Source: Acanthacorydalis orientalis | Lineage: Eukaryota > Arthropoda > Insecta > Megaloptera > Corydalidae | Assembly: GCA_034766995.1 (NCBI GenBank) | Contig: CM068314.1 | Span: 19,421,701 to 19,485,700 of the forward strand | Direction: 5' to 3' | Length of the DNA stretch: 64,000 bases | Part shown: one piece after another, positions 1 through 11,361 of the stretch | Numbering within the stretch: position 1 is the first letter of the stretch | Layout: each line of letters begins with the position of its first letter | The notes under the pieces: model-generated | Database searches by the model: none | Told to the model about the DNA's origin: nothing | The model's input: the letters and a program-made list of their open reading frames with translations, nothing else | Program-made: the position numbers and the translations under genes

Positions 1-574
1 TAATTTTTATCAAATAAAACAAATAAAAATATATGCGGAAATGGTCTTATTCAAGACTTACTAATACTTTTGTAAAATTCTTCCAAAATATAAAAATACT
101 TCTGCATACTTTCTTCTACAAAATATTAAATAGCATGTTAATGATTTTAAATTTATATGTAAAATAATTCCGATTGAAGAGTTTATAGAATTTTAAGAGT
201 TTATAGAAATAACCTTTAAAAAAGAAAACTAATCTTTAATAGAAATCAATTCCAGAAGTTGTTAACCATTTCTATACTTAACTATAATGTGTACATTTTT
301 TTTAAATGTAATTTTTTACTATTCTTTAATTTTATTTTTTAATCCTTCTACAATCTTCCATGTTTTCCTATACAAAAGTAAGCATTCCTTTTTCATATAA
401 AAAATAGTGTACTTGACATTAAATTTAAATTCATCATATATCAGTAGACAACTCAACAACTGTGTACTTTTTGCTATTTATATAAAAAAATCAATTTAAA
501 AAAATATGGAAAATACTTTCGTATTTCAACTTCTGAAACAAACTTTGGATTATAATACTTAATTTTTAAAATAG

Positions 575-575
<1 letters not shown>
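1..575. other. AT-rich DNA, no feature seen
   Basis: Very AT-rich sequence with no reading frame of note, no terminal repeats and no RNA gene signature that I can see. Confidence 0.6.

Positions 576-621
<46 letters not shown>
576..621. repeat. (TA)n microsatellite
   Basis: Uninterrupted TA dinucleotides, about 23 units. Confidence 0.97.
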
Positions 622-625
<4 letters not shown>

Positions 626-703
626 TTATAGGTATAAAAAGTTTTATGAATCAATTTCGTTCAAAACGTCTTTAATATTTATTAAAGATAAGAAATGCAT
701 TTG

Positions 704-709
<6 letters not shown>

Positions 710-765
<56 letters not shown>
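710..765. repeat. (TA)n microsatellite
   Basis: About 27 TA units ending ten bases before the palindrome at 775. Confidence 0.97.
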
Positions 766-769
<4 letters not shown>

Positions 770-774
770 ATTCC

Positions 775-954
775 AAAATGATAAATCTATAGGTGAAAAA
801 ATTAGTTTTGGTGAGTTTTCTCATCAATATCGATGTTTTTTTTTAGTTATGAATTATATTATATATATATAATTTTCAACTGTATAAAAAACATAGATAT
901 TGACGAGAGAAAAGGAACACAAAACTAATTTTTCAGCGACAAATTTATCATTTT
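775..954. repeat. Long near-perfect palindrome (hairpin or MITE)
   Basis: The left arm begins AAAATGATAAAT at about 775 and the right arm ends with its complement ATTTATCATTTT at about 954. Both arms then share, in inverted order, AAAATTAGTTTTG, a TTTTCTC block, TCAATATC and a T-run, with few mismatches and small indels. The central part (about 845-885) continues the pairing through AGTTATGAATTATAT against ATATAATTTTCAACT, leaving only a few TA bases as loop. The whole stretch therefore folds on itself as one hairpin of about 180 nt. It directly follows a (TA)n tract, so a terminal-inverted-repeat MITE inserted at TA is plausible. A transcribed hairpin (siRNA source) is an alternative. No coding content. 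Confidence 0.75.
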
Positions 955-1518
955 CTTCAATCGTTAACAAAATATTTACATCGTATATTTCGTACACGAC
1001 GTTGACTCATCGCACCAACAACGGCGGCAAAAGCAAGCGAAGCACACAAGACGAAATGATTTAAAAAAAGCCTCTGCGAGAAATGTAATTACCAGTTCAA
1101 TATTCTCTCACAATCCGATCCCCCATTTCTCATATCCAAAGACGCCTGCGTCGGATGTCTTTTGCCACTACGCTCAAGGCCATCTTTTACTAAAACTCAT
1201 AAGACATGTAGATGGCCCGCTAATGTCATCGATATCAAGAAAATCTTATTTGCCAAATACAATTTTCGATCTCCCCTCGTAGCAATTTTACTGCTTTTAG
1301 CTTTTTTTTGAGCACACTTCCACTTAGAGTTTTCAACTTGAAAATAGTTTAGCGGTAGTGAGGGAATCTCGTGACAATATGAGCTGCGAAATGACAACGT
1401 TTATGCGAAAATGAATTCAGTATTATATTTCATGTAATTAGTATGTCTGCCCATACAATTTTATATTAACTGTGAGATTCGCACATGTACGCAAACCCAC
1501 ACACTACTCTACGAGTAC

Positions 1519-1522
<4 letters not shown>
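955..1522. other. Mixed-composition stretch, CpG-containing, no gene recognised
   Basis: From about 985 to 1400 the base composition rises above the background and contains CpGs (for example around 1000-1060 and 1140-1200). Neither strand shows a reading frame or motif that I recognise. Confidence 0.4.
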
Positions 1523-1594
<72 letters not shown>

Positions 1595-1614
1595 ATGTGT
1601 GTGTGTGTGTGTAC
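1523..1614. repeat. Compound (TA)n(TG)n microsatellite
   Basis: TA units run to about 1595, then TG units to 1612. Confidence 0.97.
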
Positions 1615-2854
1615 GTATAGGTATGTACATAGCTCTATTAAATTATAACAGACCATTTTATGAAGGCCAACTTGAAAAAACTGATTAGTTTAATTTTAAT
1701 TTACTGAATAAAGAATTATTTATGAAACATATAAGAAATTCACATTCGTAAATTAATTTATCAAATTGTATGAATTTATACTATTGATGGATCTTTACAT
1801 GTAGAAAATCTATGTATGTTCTCCTACGCATAGGCAATATGTAGAGAATGTAGACAACGTAAACTATGCATGGACAATATAGACGAGAGAAAGACGTGAA
1901 TAACTATTTTCCTGCCATTTTAATATGTTTTCTAACTGTTGAACTGTCCTAAAATTTTCATATCTCGCTCATATTAAATAGTTAACAGTTACTGTAGCAA
2001 GATGAAAAGTTTAATTTGAAAATTCGAAATATATCTAAAATAAAATAAACCGTTAACCGTTTGTGATAAAAGAGAAAAGTAAATATTTGAAGAAGGAATT
2101 CGTTTAACGAAAAAATCATTTAAAAGACAACTGTCTACATCTGTCTTTATTTACTCTACACTATACAATTATGAATTATATTATTGCATATTCAGATAAT
2201 AATTGTCTATATTATATTTTTACGTTGCCCACCACTGATTATACATATGTATAAACAAATATTAATAAGAAAAAGAAAAAGACGCACGTTTTTAAAATTA
2301 GACAACTGTCAATTAAGTGCCTGTTCTGTTTGAAAATAAACTTTTAAAATTACATAAAAATTATTATTTTTTTTAACTGAAAATCTAATTTCATTATAAT
2401 ATTTTTTTAATAAGCACCAAAAATACAAATTATTTCTAAATGTAAATTAATTACCTTATAATTTTGTAACTCAACACTATTTTCAATGTCTTATAAAAAT
2501 ATACGTGTTTATGTATGAGTTGGTACACGTATACTTGTGTGAATAATGTGTACGTAACATCTTATTTGATAATAAATTATAGACCAGAAAGGTATAGTTT
2601 AGTTGATGTTCAACTCACGTATTAACGATAACATAAATCTATGTAATGATACTTGCTTAACTTTAGTAAACATCTACGTATTGAATTTATACACATATTC
2701 AGAAGATTCAAAAATAGAAATATGTTATAATATTTATAATTTTTAAACATTAATCTTATTAATTATTTTTATAAGTAAAATTTAATTGATGTTTACAGAA
2801 TTAAGATTGTCATAAAATAGTCAGTCAGAATTTGCTTTTTAGAATAATAAATAC

Positions 2855-2856
<2 letters not shown>
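1615..2856. other. AT-rich DNA, no feature seen
   Basis: Featureless AT-rich sequence on both strands. Confidence 0.55.

Positions 2857-2914
<58 letters not shown>
2857..2914. repeat. (TA)n microsatellite
   Basis: About 29 TA units that run directly into the left end of the mariner element at 2918. Confidence 0.97.
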
Positions 2915-2918
<4 letters not shown>

Positions 2919-2942
2919 CAGTGCAAAAGTTCGTATACGATT
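2919..2942 (+). repeat. Left terminal inverted repeat of mariner
   Basis: 24 bp, identical in inverted orientation to 4004-4027. Confidence 0.95.
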
Positions 2943-2987
2943 TGAAATTGAAATTCAGGCGATTATTTTTCGCAGAAAACGCTTTTA

Positions 2988-3851
2988 TTAATCAATTATG
3001 TATTCACTATCGTTTTCTGCAATCATTTTCCAACGTTCAGGCAGCTGTTGGATTCCGCGTTCGTAGAAGTTTTTCTGCAAAAAGGCGGTGACATGGTTTT
3101 TGATGGCCTGCACGGTGTCAAATTTTTTACCATTTAAACTGTTCTGCAGTGACCGGAACAAATGATAAGGGTGCAATATCCGGAGAATACGATGGATGCG
3201 TTATGATTTCCCATTTCAACTCTTTCGGTTTTTTCATAGTCAGTTTTACAGTATGTGGTTTTGCATTGTCGGGAAGAAGATGGCCCACTTTTGATTGGCC
3301 AAAATTGAACGGTTTTCTATAATTACTGCATTAAGTTTCGTTAATTGTTGATAGTACTTCTCCTTAATAATTGTTTCGCTACGTGAGAGCAGTTCAAAAT
3401 AAACAACACCTTTGTAATTCGACCAAACACACAGAAACACCTTCATAGGATTCAAGCCAGTTTTGGAGACTTGTTCTACCCCTTCATTGGCTTATTTTCA
3501 TGATCGTCGGCGTTGAACGTTGTTTTACATGATTTATTTCTCATCGCCAGCCACCAATCAGTCTAAAAAAGACTCTCAGTTGAAGAATCCAACCAAAGAA
3601 ACTGCCCAAGAGATGCGATCAAACTTGTTTTTTTTTTCAGACCACGAGTGCGGCACCTACGTATCGAGCTTCAACGTGAACCCCAGCTTCTTTAAAGACG
3701 GAAATTCAATCGATCTGTCAACGTTGAGTGTCTCGGCAACTTCTTACGTCGAAATTCGTAAATTATTGTCAACTAGAACCAGGTTTATCCGTTCAGAGCA
3801 AAGTTTATCTTCGAGATTAGAATCACGAAAGTGTGTCTTTTCATTGTCCAT
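2988..3851 (-). pseudogene. Mariner transposase pseudogene
   Basis: Read on the minus strand from an ATG at 3851 to a stop at 2988. Blocks that match mariner transposase occur in order across shifting frames: an HTH-like N-terminal part; VPHSWSEK followed by FDRIS; GDEK (first catalytic Asp, with the following Trp codon now TAA); NPMKVFLCVWSNYKGVVYFE; LPDNAKPH (second catalytic Asp); HPSYSPDIAP; and finally YHLFRSLQNSLNGKKF to LPERW near the C terminus. The third catalytic Asp, normally two residues after SPDxAP, is lost. The DNA goes straight from the AP codons into TATCATTTG, about five bases short, which also shifts the frame. With further internal stops the gene is dead. The family's transposase cuts and rejoins DNA at TA sites in the nucleus. 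Confidence 0.92.
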
Positions 3852-4003
3852 TTTCAAAAAGTTTTCTTATACACAAATCAAAACAAAATAAATGCTTTTG
3901 ATGCTCAAATTACAACTGTGACTGTCATCTTTCAAACAATGTATAACATGAATACATTTCAATCACGAGCGCCACCTTACGGCACTCTTAACACCACCTA
4001 TTG

Positions 4004-4027
4004 AATCGTATACGAACTTTTGCACTG
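4004..4027 (-). repeat. Right terminal inverted repeat of mariner
   Basis: 24 bp, identical in inverted orientation to 2919-2942. Confidence 0.95.
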
Positions 4028-4529
4028 ATGCAATATTAAGCGTTTTTGTAACATAATGTAGATTCTATACGCTAGTACCAGATTCAGTTTGGAGACTCGC
4101 TAAAGTTAATTATCATGGATTTCAGTATACAATTTACATATATATATTTGTTATGTATGTGTGTATGTCAATCTATTTTAAAATATATCACACCTTAATT
4201 ATTACAAAATAGTTATAATTGGAACTTGAATTAATCGCGAAGAATTACTAGCTTCGAACCAAATATTCGACATTATAATATATTAGATTTAAAAAATATT
4301 TTTTTTGTTAATGAATTGAAAAAAAATATTTAAATGAATAAACATGTTGCAAATTTAAGAGAAATATGTAATATAAAAAAAGATTTAAATACATTTTACA
4401 TATCGGCTGAAATAAAAAAAATAAAATACAAAAAGAACGTGAAATATACAGCAGAATATATCACTAACGGAGTTACCAAAACTGAAAAAACTTCATCGCC
4501 GTTTGACAAAAAAATATAACTGTATTAAA
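4028..4529. other. AT-rich DNA, no feature seen
   Basis: No gene or repeat recognised. A short lysine-rich open frame at 4334-4519 has composition typical of random AT-rich DNA. Confidence 0.5.
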
Positions 4530-5260
4530 ACGTGCACACATCCAACCACACCCTCATACGCACACGTATACAAATGAGGTCAGATTTATAGTCACGTAAA
4601 ATTTCACGAAAAATAAAACCGAAACTCATTAAAAGAGTTTCCAATCGCGAATATATAAAAAAGGCAATCAATGAAACACGTCGCATAAAAAATATATCCT
4701 CGTAACGCTCCAAAACGGACGAACGAACGTATATACAACAAACCGTATAATATTTGATCGGAGAGAAACGCGGCTAAATCCTAGCGATCGCCAGTCTATT
4801 AAGTTGTTGTCCTAGGTATCCGAAGACGTCAACTGGTTCCGTGAACAAATCTCTATCGACGAATAACACGACGTAAAAATGTCGTAAAAAAAACATCGAT
4901 AAAGTGACTTTAAACGTCGACCTATACTCACAACAGCATTCAGTTCAAATCCGTGTCGGAATGGACGTAACGCCGATGGCAGCACCGTACGCACTAATGT
5001 TTTATGTATGTATATTTATTGGAAGCCCGCCTCCCCTCACGGAGCCCATCCACGAAGACAGACGCACGGTGTTTTCGACGGGAACGCAACGCATGAACCA
5101 AACGGAATCGTTATCGGGTCGATATTATATACAGGAGGACGCGTACACCTCTTTTTTTTATACAATAACGGTTTTCGAGTCAGCAAATGCGAAATTTTCA
5201 GAGAAACACTCCGCCGGGAATTAAAAGGTTTTGTATGTATGTGTGTTTTGGTGTTTTACG
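4530..5260. other. CpG-containing, more GC-rich patch
   Basis: Base composition departs from the AT background, with many CpGs (for example around 4780-4830, 4960-5000 and 5030-5150). Small overlapping open frames exist on both strands, but none has a motif that I recognise. It could hold a promoter or an untranslated exon. Nothing in the sequence settles this. Confidence 0.3.
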
Positions 5261-5577
5261 GCACGTCAAATGCCATATGATTTCGTAGATATGTAAATGT
5301 GTTTTAAATTTCGGAATGAAAATGGCAGCAAGTTCTGCGTGAAAATATGATATATTTCTTCGTGTTATTTTATTGCGTAATCCGCGTTGTTGCCGTTCTA
5401 CTTTCTTAATATTCTGAAACAAACACGATTACATTCCCGTTTTCGCGAAACTTGTAGAGGTATAAAAAGTTCAATATCGAAATTATACTAATTACCCCCA
5501 ACATTCTGGCGTAGACACGAATTGAAATTATCCAGAAAATAATATATGGAACACTCACTCTCTCGAGCCGTAAACAA

Positions 5578-5641
5578 ATACACATACATACATACAAATA
5601 TACATACATATATACATACATATACATATATATATATATAT
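5578..5641. repeat. (ATAC)n/(TA)n low-complexity tract
   Basis: Repeated CATA/TACA units grading into TA units. Confidence 0.9.
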
Positions 5642-5660
5642 TTACTTCATTCACCTGATA

Positions 5661-5980
5661 TTAGGTTGGTACAAAAATAATTGCGGTTTTTACGTATCTA
5701 GTATAAAGAAGCATTTATTAGTTAAAAATTATATTTATTAACCAAAACAGAACCCAATGTCCTGCACATATTTCCCTCAACGGAAAACAAGTTTGTTTAT
5801 ACCCAAAAGATAAAATTCTGAAGTCCTGGAATTAATGAATTCATCGAAAGCAATTTAAACTGATGCTTGATCTTTGAAAGCCTTCTCTCGTAGGAAACTA
5901 CTCAAATGTTTAAAAAAATAGTAATCTGTCCAGAGAATAAGATGGGTGAGGTAAGGTTTCATAACCTAGTTCATTTTATT
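5661..5980 (-). mobile_element. Truncated Hsmar1-like mariner, 3' end only
   Basis: At 5661 the sequence TTAGGTTGGTACAAAA followed by AATTGCGG matches the terminal repeat of Hsmar1-like (cecropia subfamily) mariners, preceded by TA (5659-5660). Reading inward on the minus strand gives the C-terminal quarter of the transposase (see pseudogene). Homology fades at about 5980, so the 5' three quarters and the other terminal repeat are missing. Confidence 0.88.
5738..5977 (-). pseudogene. Mariner transposase C-terminal fragment
   Basis: Minus-strand translation gives NELGYETLPHPSYSLD. After a small frame shift it continues DYYFFKHLSSFLREKAFKDQ, FDEFINSRTSEFY, GINKLVFR and YVQDIG, then a stop at 5738. 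These match the end of Hsmar1-like transposases in order, including the YHFFKHL and GINKLVSRWQKC regions. The third catalytic Asp (before YYFFKH) is still present. Two in-frame stops interrupt it, one replacing a residue after QASV and one replacing the Trp of the RWQKC region. It starts in mid-protein, so it is a dead 5'-truncated relic. Confidence 0.88.
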
Positions 5981-6523
5981 TTTAAATGAATTTAATAATT
6001 TCTATTTATTTAACAAATCAGGAACAATGCAAGAATACCCAAATGACTATATAAAGGATTTCTTAGACATTATACAGTATAAAACAATCTTAGTCATTAT
6101 AAAGAAAATTAGCAAAAATAAAGTTTAATTTTTTTATGATTATAATATAGTCGGTGTACATTATCAAATCCCTTTATATGTACTATTACGACTGCTACAT
6201 AACGATATTAAACGTCAGGCTCATACCATAAATATGTTAGTTTATATAGAACACATTTTTCACCACACTTTCGTGAAGATGTAAAAATAGTTTGGTACCA
6301 TAAAACATCATAGAATTGTAGTAGATAAAATCAAATAAATTTTTAAAAAGAAAACCTTGATTTTTGGCTTACTGAAATATATTTCAATGGAACTGTGATT
6401 GCTTTTAAATTGATTTTATGATTAAACATCATGTAACCATGCATTTTTTTCCTTAAAACGTGACACACATTATAACAGTACTATGCATACAAAATCATTT
6501 TTTATAAATAAATATATTCACGT
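5981..6523. other. AT-rich DNA, no feature seen
   Basis: No gene or repeat structure recognised. Confidence 0.55.
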
Positions 6524-6575
6524 ATACACACACATACACAGGCAAACACACAAAAACACACACATATATGTATAC

Positions 6576-6615
<40 letters not shown>
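6524..6615. repeat. (CA)n/(TA)n microsatellite
   Basis: Imperfect CACA units to about 6570, then TA units. Confidence 0.95.
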
Positions 6616-6626
<11 letters not shown>

Positions 6627-7177
6627 GACTGGAAATAAATATCACCTTTACTGCAATAAAAGAAAAACTTATTTGAAAGCTAATCAAAATCTAATATTAA
6701 CTAATCACCATTGAATAAGACTTTCCTGCTAAATTAAATTCGAAACTCAATATTAAAACTTTTTTTAACTTTTTACTAAACATATTTCAAGAATGTGCTT
6801 CTTGTTCTGTTAATTTATATAAGAGTGTTTATATTTAATGAATAATCTATTAAATGTTCTTAAAATTCAAATAGTTTTTAATAATAATCTTATTGTTTAA
6901 TTAAAATTTTTCATTAACAAAATTCATGTTTCATAATTATTTCAATTTTCTTCAGGATTTTTTCATACCAAATTATCACAAAAGGTAGAACAAACATATC
7001 ATACATTAATATAAAACTCTAACGTACAACGGAGCATGAAATCATATAACTTTATAAAACATATCTTTTAAAATGTATATTCAAAATGAAGTTTTCTAAA
7101 TTCAGTTACTTTAAATATAGGTACTTGATATTTTGTTTTATTAAGAAAAAGTTATTTGAATAATAAAATACCGTTCT
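6616..7177. other. AT-rich DNA, no feature seen
   Basis: No gene or repeat structure recognised. Confidence 0.55.
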
Positions 7178-7276
7178 TTCACACACTCACTCACAAAAAC
7201 ACATACACACTCATCTCTCTCACATAAATAAATATACACACATATAAATATACATACATATATGTAGAGAGAGACA
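7178..7276. repeat. Low-complexity CA/TC/TA tract
   Basis: CACAC, CTCTCT and ATACA runs ending in GAGAGAGA. Confidence 0.85.
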
Positions 7277-7499
7277 TATAAATATCCTGTATTTGAGTGT
7301 AACTTTTTAAAATTAATGTTCTGAGTAATACTTAATGAAACATGCATTTATAAAATACACTTTTCACTTTTTATGCAAAAGGTAGACACATTCGATTAAA
7401 TTTCATTATTTTACATAACAAAACCCGGGTATATTTAATTCATAACGTAGGCAGTGTTCTCTATGATTAATCCAGGATGAATATGCAATGAATCGAACA

Positions 7500-7760
7500 A
7501 TTTGAGAACACAATTTCATTTCAATGCCGATCAATCTCTATGTGATTACAACTCTGTAAACCAGAAGGGTAGAACAACTGAAGAGCAACGCGAACTGCAG
7601 GATGTGACGTAATATCTAGAACAAGACGTAGAACAATAGCTAGGCGGTAGCAGCGTCACTGCTGCCTCTACTCGAGAGGATGTACTTGTGCATTTCAATG
7701 GCGACGGCGACGTTGGTGAGCTCCAAGTTCGCATCTCACGCGCGAACGTTGAGAAAAACG
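7500..7760 (+). other. CpG-containing patch with a possible splice donor
   Basis: More GC-rich than its surroundings. On the plus strand an ATG at about 7699 opens the short frame MATATLVSSKFASHARTLRK, which stops after 27 codons. A donor-like TTG|GTGAGC lies within it. The ATG context is weak and no homology is recognised. It may be a first exon or only a chance island. Confidence 0.22.
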
Positions 7761-8092
7761 TTGCTTTGTGTTCAACACTAGTATGGTTTCGGTGGTTGTA
7801 ATAATGGTTCTGGTATACAACGGCCTCATAAATTTAAATATTTAATATAACTCGTGTAACCTGCCGACGATGTTACTATTTGTAGTTATAACGAATTTAT
7901 ATACAATAAAAATAAGTGATCGGTAAAACTGAAGGCGCGTGTAACTTCTGCACTGTACTAACTTTTCAGTATAAATTTTCATCGCTATCGACTATTACAA
8001 TATCATTTCAAAAAATTCAAAGCGAATTTAAGCAGTTTTTAATGATTTTATACATAAATATCCATATTTTATAACATAAAAAATATTTATGT

Positions 8093-8147
8093 ACATATAT
8101 ATATATATACAGAATAAAATACATGCACACATACACACACACACACT

Positions 8148-8183
<36 letters not shown>
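8093..8183. repeat. (TA)n / (CA)n microsatellite cluster
   Basis: TA units, a gap, CA units at about 8126-8145, then TA units reaching the left end of the transposon at 8184. Confidence 0.95.
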
Positions 8184-8187
<4 letters not shown>

Positions 8188-9457
8188 TTTACAATAGGGA
8201 CGCAATTTTTTAAGAGGTTATATTTCACAGATGTCAAACTGACAGATGTATTTTTTTTGACATTTCCTAAGTTTTGACAATGCTATTTTAGTTATGGCTT
8301 TGAATACAACAAAACAACGTATTGAAACAAACTGCATTATAAAAATGGTTGTTCTATAAAAAAATACATTTCGTAAATAATGCGATATTTATTCTTGACA
8401 TGCTCATTTTTCTGAATCAACAATTCTTGGATTAATGAGTAAATTTGAAGAGAATAGATCGGTTAAAGATAAAGTAACATCAACACATATTCGTAGTGCT
8501 CATTCTGAAGAAAACATTAACTTTTTTACGAAAGTGTATCGGAAGAGCCAAGAATGTCAATTCCACGACGTTCACAGTAATTAGGCCTTTCACAAACGGC
8601 CACATGGTGTATTTTGCATCATATTTTATTGTTGAAGGGTTATAAGATTCAATTAACAAAAGAATTGAAGACAGCAAACCATTAACTGCGTCGGAGATGG
8701 ATACTGAAATAACAACATAGTTTTTCTGAAAAACTCATCTTTAACGATGCTCATTTCGAACTCTATAATTACATTAATAAACAAAACTGCCTAATCTGGG
8801 GTGATTAAAATTTGAGGATGATTGTTGAGAAACCACTGCATACAAAAAAGTGACTGTTTGGTGTGCACTTTGGTCCGGTGGTGTCACTGATCCCTACTTT
8901 TTTGAAAATCAGGTTGATAAAGCGATTACTGTGAATGGAGAAAAATACCAAAACACGATAACCACTTTTTTGTGAGCAGAATTAAATAACATTGATCTGG
9001 AGGGAATGGTTCCAGAAAGACGGTGCAACAAACCATATAACTTGTGAAACAATTGACTTATTGAAGACAAAATTTCCTGATCGTGTTATTTCCAGAAATG
9101 GAGACGTTAATTGGCCACCGAGATCCTCCGATTTAACACCGTTTGACTAATTTCTTTCGGTTTGCGTTAAAGAACAGATGTACGCCAATAATCTTAAAAC
9201 GATATCCAACCTAAAAGATTAAATCCAAAGAGTAATTAGTGAGACAGAGCTCCAATTATGTAGGGATATTATTGAAAATTTTAACAAAAGAATGGTTACT
9301 TGTAAGAAATTGTGCGGCGGTCACTTGCATGATACTATTTTTTATTTATAAATGGCATACCATTAACTATTATTAACAATAAAAAAACTTGAGATTTCAG
9401 CGCAAATTCTATGTTTTATTGCAAATTAAAAAATTGTATCTTTATTGGAAAATCATG
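8184..9457 (+). mobile_element. Degenerate Tc1/mariner element of DD41D type
   Basis: About 1.27 kb. The left end (8184-8212, GGGTTTTACAATAGGG then CAATTTTTTA) and the right end (9428-9456, TAAAAAATTG ... TTATTGGAAAATC) are imperfect inverted repeats. Both ends border (TA)n, so the TA target duplication is satisfied but not diagnostic. The interior carries one decayed transposase on the plus strand. Length and layout are typical for the superfamily. No ORF above 60 codons survives in the coding direction. Confidence 0.88.
8294..9351 (+). pseudogene. DD41D-type Tc1/mariner transposase pseudogene
   Basis: From an ATG at 8294 (MALNTTKQRIE) to a stop at 9351 (GGHLHDTIFYL). Ordered blocks fit insect transposases of the DDE_3 type: an N-terminal HTH with ESTI and KFEENRSVKD; a Ser/Arg-rich SIPRRS region; YKIQLTKELK; a shifted FNDAHFE (first Asp region); INKQNCLIWGD; VTVWCALWSGGV, PYFFE and VNGEKYQNTITTFL; WFQKDGATNHITCET (second Asp); and DVNWPPRSSDLTPFD (third Asp). 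From about 9001 the frame is open for over 100 codons with only two stops. I count 41 residues between KDGAT and the Asp of LTPFD. Several frame shifts and stops upstream make it inactive. The sub-family name (rosa-like or similar) is an inference from that spacing. Confidence 0.88.
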
Positions 9458-10038
9458 TATATATATATATATAAACTTCATTAATTTTTTAGTACGTTTG
9501 TGTATTTTTTACAATACAATATAGCAATAATTACATGCAATTAACACAGATAATTATCAACATTCTAAACAAATCTGTTATAAAATATTATATAAAACTT
9601 ATATAAGATAGTAACCCATTTACAAAAATAAAAACAATGTATGTACATATTCATGTATAATTACATTTTCGACAACAAAAATTCAAACAGTTCGTGCTTT
9701 TAGAAAAATAAAATAAAATTACAAAATATTACATTAAATAAAACCAAACATAATTTTGTATACAAAGAAAGACTATTGTTTTTGATCTGATATAAAATTT
9801 AATCTTGCAGATAATACACATGACTAAGATAAAGTTACAATAAAAATATTCATTTAACACAGATCGTGCCGCAAACGCCTAAAGTTGTCTCATGAGAACT
9901 ACCCATTCTCATAGTATCAGTTGGAAAGAGTTTCACGGCCGAATGGAATCTTTTATGCTCAGAATACTGTTTGCAAACACAACTTCTTAATCTTCTCTCG
10001 CACTTATATAGTGATAAGAATATATGAATGTCTTTTAT
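9458..10038. other. AT-rich DNA, no feature seen
   Basis: A short less AT-rich piece near 9860-10000 shows no recognisable feature. The rest is plain AT-rich sequence. Confidence 0.5.
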
Positions 10039-10040
10039 AA

Positions 10041-10080
<40 letters not shown>

Positions 10081-10082
10081 AT
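10039..10082. repeat. Compound (TA)n(TG)n microsatellite
   Basis: About nine TA units then about thirteen TG units. Confidence 0.97.
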
Positions 10083-11062
10083 AATGAAATCATATATTTA
10101 TTTTAATAATAATGTTGATTTTCTTAATTTTCAATTACACGAGATATAATTACTATTATTTCTCGATTTATCAAATATTCTAATTTTGAAATTATAGAGT
10201 ATGGTTTTCATTTCTATATTCTTTACATTCTTTAAAAAAAAGCTTATCTTAATATATTTAATTCTGAAATTAAAAAAAATGATTTGGACAAAAAATTAAT
10301 TAATTTATTTTATATTAATAATTTTGAGGATTGAACTATTAAGTTAAAATAAAATGAAATAATAATAAATGATTTGTTATTTATAATCTTAAAATATTTA
10401 ATGAAACGTTCTAAATTTGAGGTTATTATGAGCAATACAGCATTATATCTAAATAATTATGAACGTTATGACAATAAAAATAAAAAGTTTATTTAACAGA
10501 AACAAAATATCAAGTAGCATTATACATTGTTCCTGTTAGTTTATTGAATAAGCTACCTGCTGCATTTCTCAATTTCTTTTGAAGTGCTTTCCAACAGACC
10601 GGAAATAATTTCCAAGTATTGCAAAAGAAAAATGAACAGACTCTTTAATATAGTCAAGTTTACTTTATATCTTCCTATAGAAATTATTATCTAGCGATGT
10701 AAGTAGAGCCAGTAGTATAATCTCTATTCACTTTTCTTTGAAGCAAACGACGACTTAAATATTAGATAAAAATAAATGTAAACAATTGTAAGTATATTAT
10801 TTATTAATATCGTTAGAAAATAATTTAAAATTCAGTCTATACGAACTTACATATTATATCAAATAGATCCGTAAAAAGTATAAAAAAACAATATTTCTTA
10901 ATGAATACTAAATGTCCTTTAGGATGAATTTAAAAATATTAAGAGCATTTTTAATAATTTCTAATACATGAGAGTATTACTATTGAGTGCACACTAACTC
11001 AAATATCCATTACATCAGTAATTATTTTGTTGCGTGTAAGATAGCTTTCGTCTACATTTCGT

Positions 11063-11065
<3 letters not shown>
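10083..11065. other. AT-rich DNA, no feature seen
   Basis: Nothing recognised. A minus-strand peptide near 10510-10640 with a Trp/Lys-rich look was considered and not supported. Confidence 0.5.

Positions 11066-11117
<52 letters not shown>
11066..11117. repeat. (TA)n microsatellite
   Basis: About 26 TA units. Confidence 0.97.
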
Positions 11118-11119
<2 letters not shown>

Positions 11120-11361
11120 ATCCATCAATACATTATTAATCAATAATGCGAAGGCCCATCTTAGTTCAAAATAGGACATATTGATGACAATCATTTTTAA
11201 GTTCAAAGAAGTAATATTGGATTAACAATTTATTAGTTCAAAAGGTAAAGTACTAAATTAAGATTTTCTGTTTTAAAAAAGAAAAAGTCAATATTACAAT
11301 TTTTTAGACAAAAGAGAAAAGTATTCGTGCTAACTATTGTATTTATATGCTTCCTATTGTA

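Larger units (their letters stand above)
2918..4027 (-). mobile_element. Degenerate full-length mariner transposon
   Basis: A DNA transposon of the mariner family, about 1.1 kb. Its left terminal repeat (2919-2942, starting CAGTGCAAAAGTTCG) and right terminal repeat (4004-4027, ending CGAACTTTTGCACTG) are exact 24-bp inverted copies. The transposase lies on the minus strand and covers almost the whole interior, the normal mariner layout of about 1.3 kb or slightly less. The insertion sits at the end of a (TA)n array, consistent with TA targeting. A clean TA duplication is not preserved on the right, where the flank reads ATG. The coding region is broken (see the pseudogene entry), so the copy cannot move by itself. 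Confidence 0.93.

Noticed and set aside
1485..1688. Open frames made of Tyr-Ile repeats, here and across most (TA)n tracts on both strands
   Set aside because: They are translations of TA microsatellites and carry no protein information.
3520..3891. 123-codon plus-strand frame
   Set aside because: It lies opposite the minus-strand mariner transposase pseudogene and is a shadow of it.
8480..8677. 65-codon minus-strand frame
   Set aside because: Antisense to the plus-strand DD41D transposase pseudogene.
10510..10650. Minus-strand peptide rich in Trp and Lys that looked protein-like
   Set aside because: About 45 codons without a start in good context, no family recalled, and no supporting flanking structure.
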